Positions 50,650 to 62,639 of a DNA stretch of 64,000 nucleotides are shown here, piece by piece. The position numbers were made by a program, and so were the translations under genes. How positions within the stretch are numbered: position 1 is the first letter of the stretch; each line of letters starts with the position of its first letter. The stretch is from the NCBI GenBank assembly GCA_030248225.1, contig JASANE010029145.1, positions 22,745 through 86,744 on the forward strand, written 5' to 3'. The notes below the pieces were generated by a model that searched no databases, was not told the DNA's origin, and worked only from the letters and a program-made list of their open reading frames with translations. The DNA is from Trileptium ribeirensis. Its lineage: Eukaryota; Nematoda; Enoplea; Enoplida; Thoracostomopsidae.

Positions 50650-51991
50650 CAGGGAGAAACCGGAATTCCGGTTCCGGCGAAAATCGTGTTCCGGTTCCGG
50701 CAAAGGGCAAAAACCATACCGGAACCAGAATTCCTGTTTAAAAAGTTTGTTTGAAATTTTCCACGTTTTTTGCTTCGTCTGTGATACAAACATATGTAAT
50801 ATATATTATACAATGATCAAGCTCCAATACAACCGAGCAAAAGAAAAGATTAACTAAGCAATTTGCCGTTTGAAACATAAGTAGGGCACATAATTTCAGT
50901 AGAAATTTTTCATAATAACCTGCAGGAGTTTGTTAACAAATCAAAGCCAGGTCGTTGCTTGTAGCAGCTATTTTACACATCCAGAAGTCTGTGCGGTACG
51001 TTTCAATTAAACCGGTCCAATTCGGTAACAGAGTATGGCTAACGCAGAAGTACTTAGGGTATGCTTGGCTACCATAAATTGCTTCAAAAACCCGCCAATG
51101 CGCTTGTAAACTTGGTAAATCAGTCTAAATTGAAGTAAACTAACGTTATCTGCAACGCGGCTAGAAACTGCTTTCTTGGCAAAGAACTGTATTTATTGAA
51201 ACTGTGCGAGCAGCATCACAGTGTGTCTCATTTATAGCATTCTGATTAGAAAGTTATCATCATTATCATCTAACTTACGGGCACTGTTTGTCCAACGCTA
51301 GCCTAAACAGTGTACCTGATCAGAAAATTACCTTCTATCTATTATTTTCTCTTAGAACATTTAAACCAATAATTTAAAGTTTCCTACAGAAGAACATGTA
51401 ACAAACGTATGTGTAGTAAAGGAAGGCGAGCGGAGACAGGGCGAAAGTGTGTATTCGACGCTCCAAGCTTTGTAAGCATATTTTTGACGCAGTATACGCA
51501 ATGGCGTACAGTGGAAGGCATTTTTTGCTCTGGGTGTCCAAAAATCGACATATTTGATAACATTATTAGCTTCCTCAGTCTCTTTAAAGTTTCACAAAGG
51601 CAATAATACCATTACAAAACACTAAGTTTAATGCAAAAGTTATTTTTAATAACGCAATGGCGTACAGTGGAAGTCATTTTTTGCTCTGGGTGTCCAAAAA
51701 TCGACATATTTGATAACATTATTAGCTTCCTCAGACTCTTTAAAGTTTCACAAAGGCAATAATACCATTACAAAACACTAAGTTTAATGTAAAAGTTATT
51801 TTTAATGCATTTTAAATTCACCATGCCTTCATTTCTTCCTTCATCTGTTTTACTATATATAAATTTCGAAGACCAAGTTCCGGTTCCGGTTTAAATGGAC
51901 GGTTCGGGTTGCTGGTTCCGGTTCCGGTTTAAATGGACGGTTCCGGTTGCTGGTTCCGGTTCCGGCAAATTTCGGTTTCGGTTATTCCCTG
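50650..51991. mobile_element. Inner hAT-like non-autonomous element, nested
   Basis: Ends cagggagaaaccggaa (50650) and ttcggttattccctg (to 51991) are inverted; the 8-bp atatatat lies on both flanks (50642-50649, 51992-51999). CAGGG ends plus 8-bp duplications are hallmarks of hAT transposons. Subterminal ccggttccgg repeats occur on both sides. The interior has a 156-bp duplication and no transposase frame. Related fragments occur at 53640, 56575 and 63640. Confidence 0.87.
51496..51807. repeat. 156-bp tandem duplication inside the inner hAT element
   Basis: acgcaatggcgtacagtgga (51496) recurs at 51652, each followed by cattttttgctctgggtgtc and ggcaataataccattacaaa; nearly identical, so recent. 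Confidence 0.92.
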
Positions 51992-52899
51992 ATATATATA
52001 TCGCCTGTATCCTTTATAATAAGGTAGCCTAGTCCCCATTAAGGGACGGGCCGCGCTGTGTCAAAATTTTGCATCTCCGTGTCTGGTTCGGCCAAATTTT
52101 TGCAGCTACGGGCCAACCCCGATTTCCAACTAGCCGGGCCGAAATTTTACAGCCATGAATCGAGCCGACCTAGATTTCGAACGGGCCGGGCAGAAAAATT
52201 CCGGCCATTTCTAACCTCTATTATATAGTAGTACAAACTAACACTGTTATCACCATAAAAGTAAATGAACTAGATTAATTTCGTCCAATTAGATTAGTTC
52301 AAATGAAGACAAATCGCGTGCTATTGTGACCACATTCTCAGTCATAAGCTATATAAAATTGTGCACGTTGATGTTGGTGAACCCTTTAATAGCGCATTAA
52401 CAAATAAAAATTTGTTTACAGCATGATGGCATTATACATAAATAATAAAATATTGATGATATATTGATACTCTGTTCAATAGTTTGTATTATACTGACTA
52501 AAGAGTGCATCGGGACCATATTTTAGACCTAACCCGGCTACATTCTTTCAATACGATCATTCTATATATGCGACACAAAATATCCGGAATGAGAGCAATA
52601 AAAGATCTTTAAGGATGTGTTCGCGTTCCAGTATATTTTGCGCTGTACTTATAGCTCATCTATTCCACAAACAGTTACTTCTGCTGCGTCTATCAAAGCT
52701 GAGTCTATCAAAGGTTACACTGGGCGTTGGAATTATGCAAAATTATACACTGCAAGTAGATATGACATGTGACGGCATTGTTAGGCGATACTTGGAACCG
52801 AAACTGAGCCGGCTTGGGTCAATGACGAGACGGTGGTCATTAGCACAGCCACAATGAAAATCCAAATGAGTGAAGCAAAGTGAGCATTATACAGTAGTA

Positions 52900-52985
52900 A
52901 TTCGCAAAGCGCGGGGAAACAGGGCGAGGATGGCTACTTTACGATTAGCGACCGTTTCGTCGTTCCAAATTCAAGTCCCTGAGCC
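52900..52985 (+). repeat. Weak tRNA-like sequence
   Basis: aggatggctactttacgat resembles an A box, and aaattcaagtccc a diverged B box, at tRNA-like spacing. No convincing cloverleaf. Possibly an old SINE head. Confidence 0.25.
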
Positions 52986-54308
52986 CATGAAAATCCCACG
53001 ATAGCAATCATACACAAGCAGTACTCCAGTTTTAATGCTACGGCCACATTAGTAATATATATCAAAACTACAGAATCTTTATTTCTTCTCGAAAGATTAA
53101 AAAAGTCGAAGACTTTCGGAATTTATAAATCACAAATTAGGCGGTAGGAAGTTAGACGGCGAAAGTGAGTCGATTTCTTCGTGGTGTGGCCTGAGCGGCG
53201 AATACTAGTGGCAAAAAATAGGTTATTACGAAGTTAAATAAAGAAGAATAGTTAAGTCATGTTTGCGGGCACCTACGGGCCTAAATGTTTTTGCACGGGC
53301 ACAGTTGTAAGGGCGCACACAACCAGGGTCTCTGGACTCTAGATTCCATTTTTCATCAGCCTAATGTTTTGACCTCTTCCACGTCGTTTCAAGAATGATT
53401 AATTACGTCAGAAATGTATTCTGACGGGATGTAAGGAATTTGCACCCACAACTCGCGCCTTTTATATGCACCCAATAAATACACATACATGAATTTTACT
53501 AAACTTGTTTCTCGACGGCCCAGCTGCATGCCATTTGCGGTAATAGACGACTGTGAATGTATAAAATACAAAAAAAAACTGTTGGAACCCAGCTTAACCA
53601 TGGTTAGCCGACTAGGCACCTTCCGAAGTTTTGTTTATGCCCCTGGCATCAACCAGTAACCGGAATTGCTGTTTCAGCAAAATTTGAATTTTCGTTCCGG
53701 CTAGAATGTGCCGGAATATACGCTACGGTTTCATGATTTTGGGATATCTGCGTGGCGTATTATGTAATTAAAGTTTTGTAAAATTAACAAACTAAACTAC
53801 ATATAATAATTAAAACACTATTTTTGATTCTTCTGTATAAGATAACAACGAAATAAATTATGTCTTTGTGTTTGCCCGGGTACCTTTGCTTAGCTCTTTT
53901 AATCTCCCAAAACATATTTATAAACTGCTCAAACGGTTTGTAAGGCACAAAGAGACAACGCTAATCAACACTAATTCATGATTTTTGATGTACTCCGTAG
54001 TCCGGGATTTAACAACTAAGCCGTTATGTAAGTTACACTCCAACGGTGTCTGCTTAGTAACTTGCGACAAAATACGTTGCCAAATGTGGCATTATAGTTA
54101 ATTCTCATCTGCCTGTAAGCAGGAATGACATGGGTCACCGAGCAGTAACCCACGACCAACGGTGACCCATAGGAACCTGGGCCCACGACATTTTACAGAC
54201 GTACTGACGCCCCACAAATAAGAAAGTGACCACCTAATAATGACCTTTTCATTACCCGCACAAAATTAATGTGCCCACTCGACGGCCGCGTTCCAAGACA
54301 CAACCACG

Positions 54309-54363
54309 AACCCCCCACCCCCCCACTCGCTAATACCAACAAAACCCCCAAGCCCCCCCCCCC
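54309..54363. repeat. C-rich tract
   Basis: Multiple runs of 5 to 12 C (cccccc acccccccac, caagccccccccccc) on the plus strand; the complementary G-runs could form a quadruplex. No gene linked. Confidence 0.8.
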
Positions 54364-57300
54364 TCAGATCGACAAGGCGATTCAGGAAATCTACATTTAT
54401 CGCAGATATTTGTTCGATTTTTTGATCACCAATACCGAAAATTTTTCGAAAAAAATACGGAATATTCCAAAATTTTCCTCAATAAATGTTAAATTTTATA
54501 TATCATTCGAAATGTGTTCAAGACTTGAGTAGGAACAAAAGTCAACCAAATCCGATTTTGAGTTATGCGTATTTATGTTACATAAGTGCTTCAACCGCAA
54601 TCCTAACATTTGAAGGATAGTTTTCAACTGTTCTATAATATTAACTGAACACACGATAAATTTGCTAAATGATTATTGTATACTTGCTCGCTGCTCCAAT
54701 TACGTGTAGCTTAGCAAAAATATTGTCTGGCTATGCACTCATAAGTCATGATGGAATTTCGCAAATTGTTTTCGGCGCCTAGTATAATAGAATTGCGCTG
54801 GAAAACACGAATTAAGCTCTGTGTTTGCCATGCGAAAATGTCTTCCTGGTGAAATTATCACAAAACTGACTTGAAAAATGGTGACTACTTGTCAGAATCT
54901 TTTTATCGCAAAGCAGTATATAAAATTTAAGATACCACAAAAAAAGGAAAATTTAAAAAAAAGCTCGACTTAATTGGGATCTTTGCTTGTTCGAGACGAA
55001 CGATGGGTTTATAGAGATATTTAACTCGCTAACGACGCGGGTTATATTGTTTCAAAACCTACATAAGGTATGCTATTAGCCCTTCTGGTTGGTACTGCGC
55101 GTTAAAATTGTTAATTTTTGGTCTCAAAAATGTCATACTCTTGGTTCTTTTAGAACTAGTTGTGCGGAAAACGTTAAAACAGATCAATGGGTTTCGGGAG
55201 TGCTATGATTAAACAGTAAATTTTGTTATACGGTATGTATTTAATGCTTAAGCGCCGGTGTGTAGTGCGAGAACAAATAATTAACGCCTACGCATAATTT
55301 CTATTAGACGTTGTGGCTTATATATTTCGAAAGTGTTGGATGAAGTAATTACTGAGGAATTTCCAAAATTTTGCAGCAAAAATGCGATAATGAAAATTAC
55401 TATGCGCATTTTAGTGCTAAAGTGAACATATGAGCATTGAGTTAAAATATGAATTAACGTAACCAATTCCACAAACCTCGCATATTATGTCGACATTACG
55501 CGAATTAATAATATGGCAAAATACACAAACTTTAATTTTTGGGAGCTAAACACATGTAAAATTTAACTGAATATTAGTTTAGTAATAAATTTGGTGTGGC
55601 TTCAAAAGTCGAGTGTTTATTTTCATCTCAGTGGGCCCATGACAATGTGACCCACGACCCACTGTATCTGACTCACGACCCACATTGATACACCTTGCAT
55701 TCTTGCTTGTGACACTATGACATAAGGCAATTTCGAGTATTTCACACTGCTCAGTACCGTCTAACAACAGTAATTCAATCGGTGACAGTACGACCGTGGC
55801 CAATCTGGTTTCATTGCGTATTTTGATCATCGAAATTGAGCTTCCTAAGCCCTGTTTAGTTGTAAATAATGCACCCACCTTGCATTACGAGAAAGAGTGG
55901 CCGTAATTTTCAGAACATACCAGTGGCTTCTACACACAAGTGTGGAAAGCGTAGGTTTATTTGTAAGTGAAGGCATGTGGAGTCGAGAAAAGGACAGACG
56001 TTTTGACGATTGCCAAATGTGGCTCTTTTAACCAATTCAAAGATACATATGACAGTTTTACGCGATTTTGGCTCAATAGATTTTTCACACACTGGCGGAA
56101 GCTACACCAGAAATCCAAAAAAGCGAGTTGCCTTAAAAATTTCTCAGCTCATGGGTTTAAATTGAAAAATTTGCGGCTACTTCTACCAGGACATTTCCTC
56201 CAATGATACAAGGCTTGTTGTTGGTAACTTAATAGCATAGCCACAATAGGCGGTAACACTCGAAATTTATAAAATAATTTTCATGAAAATTATACTTTTT
56301 TGAAAACAAGTTTTGCGTTGTAGGACCCTATTGCGTTGCCGAATTAGCTACTTTCGCAGTCAGCACACTTGCATTAATCGTACCTAGCAATGCAACTAGT
56401 ATGGCTCCATCTCGTCATAAACGTACAACTAACTGAAAAAATTCCAAAATTTTACAATTTTGTCACCGAATTTTACCATTTATAGCCCCATGTGACATCT
56501 CACAGGGGTAAAGACAAACCCAAACAAACAAAGCGTCAGTCAAACTTTTATTTATTCGACCTTATGGATAAGACCATGTTCCGGTTCCTGCAAAAAATTG
56601 AACTTCCACTTTCAGTTCCGGCTAATTCCGTTTCCGGTTACTCAGAACCTGACACGTACTAAAATTTATATTTTCAAAGTTGTTTTAGTGCTTCCAATTA
56701 TCTACACTGCTTAACGTCATTTGACAATCACAAACCACTAAACTACCAATATATATATAGTTTGATGAGGTGCAAATAACTTGTTTAATAGAATTTACAT
56801 ACCAGTTATCAAACTGCACTGAACCATTGCATCGGAACTAAAACCATCTATATATGCCACGACCAAATCTCGTCGTTTAAGGACGATATATGGAAAGAGT
56901 ATTAGGTAACTGGTCCCTTTGCAGGATAAATACATATGATTTGTCGCCAAACCGTAGTCAATAGCACAGATAAACTTTGCGTTAGATATGTTTAATACCA
57001 ACAACCAAAAAAAAGCTGTTGCTTTTTTAAAAAAACATGGCTGGCTTAAAAAACATTGTTCGTTATTTCGCTGCGTTTTAAGCCTAACAGCAAAAAACCA
57101 TCAGCCAGCCAGGCTGCATTAAATTGAAAAGAAAGCGAGCGACATTTTGTTAATTACGGCCATAACAAGATCTAACTGCTACAACAGCTGACGTTTCGAG
57201 GAGAAGGCAAAAAAACTGCACTTACAGTGATTTATACTGCGCGTTGCTCATAGCTGACGAAATGAGCCTTGTGCTATTCAGGACTACATTAGATCTAGCT

Positions 57301-58195
57301 TTATCTCCTATTGTATCGACAAGGAGTTACTCACGCTGATTGACAAGCGACGCCTCCTATCTAATTGCGACGGCGGGAACAGCTCAACTCAGCTAACACG
57401 AAGTAATCTGTTTTGCGTGACGCTAACGGAAAAAGGTTTGATGTGAAGCCTTACGGATATAACATGCCTAGGACATAACTCCATATTTTTAAATACCCCA
57501 ATAGTTAAATCAAAGGCAGAGCAATCAATGTAATTTAACTATATAGGAGCCCAATTTCGAGGCTATGCAGTGTGCGTAGTTTGCCAACATTACATCAAAA
57601 CCAGCGGGAAACACTCAAAAATATTTACAAATCTTTTGGCGCGTTGTTAAGAACACATCCACGCTTATGCTTACTGCATAGTGATAAAGAGGTATATGGC
57701 TTCCACTATATCAGGTGCAATTCCGCGAAGCTACTGCTAAATCCAGTCCCGCTGTGCGCCAACTCATTGTCACTGGCCTTCGGCCAGGGCGGGTCTACTC
57801 TTCATGACAAGCGGTAGCTAAAATTATAATAACAGCGCGCCATATACGTTGATCGTGCACACATTTGTTAATTTTTTTTACGTTCATGGGGAAATAAGCT
57901 ATGAATAGGTGGAGGTGAATCCATCGAAAACATAACCTTGGGTAATGACAGGACATAATCCAACTTATTAGGAACTCAACAAAAAGATGACCTAAATTCA
58001 CCAAAAGGTTCAAAAATTGAGACTCAATAGCCAAGCTGGAAAAAAGAAATGCATACCCTTGGGTAATCCAGCTTATGACGTACTCGATAAAAATGACCCA
58101 TATCCACCATCGATGGGTTTATAAGTTATAGCCAAATAACCAACCAAGATTTAATACATTTAATTTTGTGACAGAGCAGCAAAAGGAGCAGTGAC

Positions 58196-58244
58196 TTTTA
58201 TATATATATATATAATAAATATATATATATCTATAAATATATAA
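58196..58244. repeat. TA microsatellite
   Basis: Nearly pure ta repeat interrupted by aataaat. Confidence 0.9.
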
Positions 58245-58883
58245 GAATATCCATCCAGATGTACACTACCATATCCTAGTTTTCAAACCTTTATTTAAAC
58301 ATCAAACTCTCTTATAATTTGTATGATGATAATTTTATACAATTATTCTTTGAAATTATTTTATATAGAAATGAACAAAAATACGGGCCATTGTATAGCG
58401 AACAAATCCTACATCAATTGTGTAACAATTTTTACATTTATGTATGACTATGTCAACATCAGTTGTAAAAAATTGACAGGAACAAATGTAAGACACATTG
58501 TGCATAATTGTGTGAAGTGTAACATAGAATATGTATGACTATTTACATATCCTGTGCATGGCTTTACGTACAAGAATTGTATAATTTGTTGCACATAACT
58601 TTCAATGAAATTAACCACAGCATATGCATGTTACATTGTTCATGATTTGCATGAAATTGCATACAAAAATGCATGATTATTTGCGCATAATTTGTATGAA
58701 ATTTCAGATAATATATACATGTATTTTTAACGCACATAATTTATTTGAAGCTGTATCAAAATTACGCATCATAAATTTGAAAATAAGTACAAAAATTCCC
58801 ACTATGTAAAAATATTCATACATACATATATATTAATGAAACAGCAATACAATATAATATCCATAAAGGTCGCCATGGTTGAG

Positions 58884-59330
58884 TTAATCGTGGAACAGTA
58901 ATAGCGGTGTTAGCGTTGAAAGATTGTTCAGTTTCGGGTTGCCATGCCTTATGAGTAGATCCTCAAGAATGCATAATAAATCGTTGCAATTTCGTGTGGT
59001 ATGGCCATATTATGCTATGATCGAAAAATCTTCGGCACTAAGAGCAGTATTGCATGTTGAGCCATGTTAAAAAACTGCTTAATTATAAGTTTGGGCATCG
59101 TTCAGTTTCTTACCAGCTCTGGCAGATATTCTGATGTGCTCTGAGATCCTCGTTGATAATTGTCGGTAGGAAATACCGATGTAGTTCGCTTCACAAGCGT
59201 AGCACAAGTAAATTTATGTATAACAGAAGATTTGAGGGCATCAGGAATAGGATCTTTAAAACTGAAACAATGTCAAATTCTTATGCCAACCTCAATGGTA
59301 ATGCACAGCTTTAAATTCGGAAACGCTAAG
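58884..59330 (-). pseudogene. Penelope-like GIY-YIG endonuclease domain, frameshifted
   Basis: From the array edge the minus strand reads LAFPNLKLCITIEVGIRI, a stop, then HCFSFKDPIPDALKSS and HKFTC: the conserved FxFKDxIPxxLxSxVxYKFxC linker. After a one-base shift near 59200 it continues ANYIGISYRQLSTRISEHI, the GIY-YIG core with its YIG, Arg and Glu-His, and later DFSIIA, LEDLLIRHGNPKLN (metal-site Glu and terminal Asn region) and a stop at 58884. The domain nicks target DNA for retrotransposition. Two in-frame stops and the shift make this copy inactive. Confidence 0.85.
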
Positions 59331-62286
59331 TTAAAAAGCTTGTTGTTTGCTCTTTAGTTGATACATGAGTGGTCCTAAAAATGGAGCTTCAACATGCAGT
59401 ATTATATCGCGGTTCTCATGCAATTCTGTGCTATCGGTCGAAATTCGAATGGCTGAATTTTCCGTTCCGACATCCATTTGTTGACCAATGTTTTGACAGT
59501 GACCACGTACATATTATCATCCAAGATCGCCATCATTTTGTTAAAAAGCTTGTTGTTTGCTCTTTAGTTGATACATGAGTGGTCCTAAAAATGGAGCTTC
59601 AACATGCAGTAATTTATCGCGGTTCTCATGCAATTCTGTGCTATCGGTCGAAATTCGAATGGCTGAATTTTCCGTTCCGACATCCATTTGTTGACCAATG
59701 TTTTGACAGTGACCACGTACATATTATCATCCAAGATCGCCATCATTTTGTTAAAAAGCTTGTTGTTTGCTCTTTAGTTGATACATGAGTGGTCCTAAAA
59801 ATGGAGCTTCAACATGCAGTATTATATCGCGGTTCTCATGCAATTCTGTGCTATCGGTCGAAATTCGAATGGCTGAATTTTCCGTTCCGACATCCATTTG
59901 TTGACCAATGTTTTGACAGTGACCACGTACATATTATCATCCAAGATCGCCATCATTTTGTTAAAAAGCTTGTTGTTTGCTCTTTAGTTGATACATGAGT
60001 GGTCCTAAAAATGGAGCTTCAACATGCAGTAATTTATCGCGGTTCTCATGCAATTCTGTGCTATAGGTCGAAATTCGAATGGCTGAATTTTCCGTTCCGA
60101 CATCCATTTGTTGACCAATGTTTTGACAGTGACCACATACCTCTATTCATCCAAGATCGCCATCATGTTGTTAAAAAGCTTGTTGTTTGCTCTTTAGTTG
60201 ATACATCCGTGGTCCTAAAAATGGAGCTTCAACATGCAGTAATTTATCGCGGTTCTCATCCAATTCTGTGCTATCGGTAGAAATTCGAATGGCTGAATTT
60301 TCCGTTCCGACATCCATTTGTTGACCAATGTTTTGACAGTGACCACGTACATATTATCGTCCAAGATCGCCATCATTTTGTTAAAAAGCTTGTTGTTTGC
60401 TCTTTTAGTTGATACATGAGTGGTCCTAAAAATGGAGCTTCAACATGCAGTATTATATCGCGGTTCTCATGCAATTCTGTGCTATCGGTTGAAATTCAAA
60501 TGGCTGAATTTTCCGTTCCGACATCCATTTGTTGACCAATGTTTTGACAGTGACCACGTACATATTATCGTTCCAAGATCGCCATCAGTTTTGTTAAAAA
60601 GCTTGTTGTTTGCTCTTTAGTTGATACATGAGTGGTCCTAAAAATGGAGCTTCAACATGCAGTATTATATCGCGGTTCTCATGCAATCTGTGCTATCGGT
60701 TGCAGAAGTTCGAATGGCTGAATTTTCCTTTCCCGACATCCATTTGTTGACCAATGTTTTGACAGTGACCACGTACATATTATAAGTCCAAGATCGCCAT
60801 CATTTTGTTAAAAAGCTTGTTGTTTGCTCTTTCGTTGATACATCGGTGGTCCTAAAAAATGGAGCTTCAACATGCAGTATTATATCGCGGTTCTCATGCA
60901 ATTCTGTGCTATCGGTCGAAATTCGAATGGCTGAATTTTCCGTTCCGACATCCATTTGTTGACCAATGTTTTGACAGTGACCACGTACATATTATCATCC
61001 AAGATCGCCATAATTTTGTTAAAAAGCTTGTTGTTTGCTCTTTAGTTGATACATGAGTGGTCCTAAAAATGGAGCTTCAACATGCAGTAATCTATCGCGG
61101 TTCTCATGCAATTCTGTGCTATCGGTCGAAATTCGAATGGCTGAATTTTCCGTTCCGACATGACCGTTTGTTGACCAATGTTTTGACAGTGACCACGTAC
61201 ATATTATCATCCAAGATCGCCATCATTTTGTTAAAAAGCTTGTTGTTTGCTCTTTAGTTGATACATGAGATCGTCCTAAAAATGGAGCTTCAACATGCAG
61301 TATTATATCGCGGTTCTCATGCAATTCTGTGCTATCGGTCGAAATTCGAATGGCTGAATTTTCTTTTCCGACATCCATTTGTTGACCAATGTTTTGACAG
61401 TGACCACGTACATACTATCATCCAAGATCGCCATCATTTTGTTAAAAAGCTTGTTGTTTGCTCTTTAGTTGATACATGAGTGGTCCTAAAAATGGAGCTT
61501 CAACATGCAGTATTATATCGCGGTTCTCATCCAATTCTGTGCTATCGGTTAAAATTCGAATGGCTGAATTTTTCCGTTCCGACATCCATTTGTTTGACCA
61601 ATGTTTTGACAGTGACCACGTACATATTATCATCCAAGATCGCCATCATTTTGTTAAAAAGCTTGTTGTTTGCTCTTTAGTTGATACATGAGTGGTCCTG
61701 GGAAAATGAAGCTTCAACATGCAGTATTATATCGCGGTTCTCATGCAATTCTGTGCTATCGGTCGAAATTCGAATGGCTGAATTTCCCGTTCCGACATCC
61801 ATTTGTTGACCAATGTTTTGACAGTGACCACGTACATATTATCATCCAAGATCGCCATCATTTTGTTAAAAAGCTTGTTGTTTGCTCTTTAGTTGATACA
61901 TGAGTGGTCCTAAAAATGGAGCTTCAACATGCAGTATTATATCGCGGTTCTCATGCAATTCTGTGCTATCGGTAGAAATTCGAATGGCTAAATTTTCCGT
62001 TCCGACATCCATTTGTTGACCAATGTTTTGACAGTGACCACGTACATATTATCATCCAAGATCGCCATCATTTTGTTAAAAAGCTTGTTGTTTGCTCTTT
62101 AGTTGATACATGAGTGGTCCTAAAAATGGAGCTTCAACATGCAGTATTATATCGCGGTTCTCATGCAATTCTGTGCTATCGGTCGAAATTCGAATGGCTG
62201 AATTTTCCGTTCCGACATCCATTTGTTGACCAATGTTTTTGACAGTGACCACGTACATATTATCATCCAAGATCGCCATCATTTTA
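59330..62286. repeat. 14-copy tandem array of a 210-bp unit
   Basis: The marker gagcttcaacatgcagta occurs 14 times (from about 59384 to 62132) at 210-base spacing, with small indels in units 6, 7, 8, 10, 11 and 12. On the minus strand each unit starts KMMAILDDNMYVV (Penelope N-terminal RT region) and, in another frame, ends EAPFLGPLMYQLKSKQQ, which resembles the linker before the Penelope nuclease. The unit thus looks like a segment spanning an internal deletion junction, later amplified. On the plus strand each unit is one open frame of 69 codons closed by TGA, a by-product of the period being 3x70. Confidence 0.95.
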
Positions 62287-62621
62287 ACAACATCGACCGT
62301 TCTGTTTAAAGCAACCACACCTTTGCCTTCATCGGGAGCTGTGATGGTCAAATTGGTATTAGCCGACTTTTTGATAGAATTAAACTGTTCTTTCAAAAAG
62401 TTAGACGTGTATTTCAAGCTTTTGAAATTAGATATAGAGGTGTCAACAGCGCTAAAGATATTGCTAACGAAGGCGAAATTAGGATGCGTAATCTGCTCTT
62501 TTTGCCAAATATACTGTAATAGTAGCTCAACCCTAGCTTGCACAGGAATTTTGTCTACTTGATTGTGCACAAAATCTAAGCCTTTCTGAAGTGCTAATTT
62601 GTCAACATTACTAAGTTCCAC
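62280..62621 (-). pseudogene. Penelope-like element, N-terminal RT-associated region
   Basis: About 113 codons open from the first array junction: VDKLALQKGLDFVHNQ, then LLQYIWQKEQ, then LTITAPDEGKGVVALNRTVD and KMMAILDDN. Penelope-type proteins have xLxKGLxF followed by ADKGxxVVxxNxxDYxxKMxxxLxD just before the RT fingers. No start codon is certain; the frame is open a few codons further upstream until a stop near 62632. It joins in frame with the first array unit. Confidence 0.8.
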
Positions 62622-62639
62622 ATCAGACTAGTCAAAATG

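Larger units (their letters stand above)
50451..52220. mobile_element. Outer hAT-like non-autonomous element
   Basis: Ends tagaggtgcgaattcctgcc (50451) and ggccatttctaacctcta (to 52220) are imperfect inverted repeats. The 8-bp word ttatatag flanks both sides (50443-50450 and 52221-52228), an intact hAT-style target duplication. Subterminal tracts hold repeated (c)gggcc/ggccg and aaattt(c)gcagc words. A second element (50650-51991) is inserted inside it, so the original was only about 420 bases. No transposase. Confidence 0.85.
52229..58870. other. Non-coding region between the hAT nest and the Penelope element
   Basis: No gene recognised on either strand. Items seen: ccggttccgg fragments of the inner hAT family (53650-53750, 56575-56650), a C-rich tract (54309-54363), gacccacgacccac words (54150 and 55650), a TA microsatellite (58196-58244) and AT-rich low-complexity sequence with atgcat/gcataat words (58300-58800). 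Frames of 60-99 codons are motif-free. Confidence 0.6.
58884..62621 (-). mobile_element. Penelope-like element, RT core replaced by a tandem array
   Basis: Reading from 62621 down: an N-terminal RT-associated region (62621-62280), about 14 copies of a 210-bp unit (62286-59330), the C-terminal linker and GIY-YIG endonuclease (59330-58884). The central RT catalytic domain is absent. Penelope-like elements encode one RT plus GIY-YIG protein, and both ends here match that layout in order and orientation. The copy is dead (missing RT, frameshift and stops in the nuclease). Confidence 0.83.

Noticed and set aside
59330..62286. CRISPR-like array
   Set aside because: No repeat-spacer alternation: the full 210-bp unit repeats without unique spacers, and this is animal DNA.
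59369..62562. Series of plus-strand 65-110-codon frames as a gene family
   Set aside because: They are the reverse strand of a tandem array derived from a Penelope-like element; the repeated frame follows from the 210-base period.
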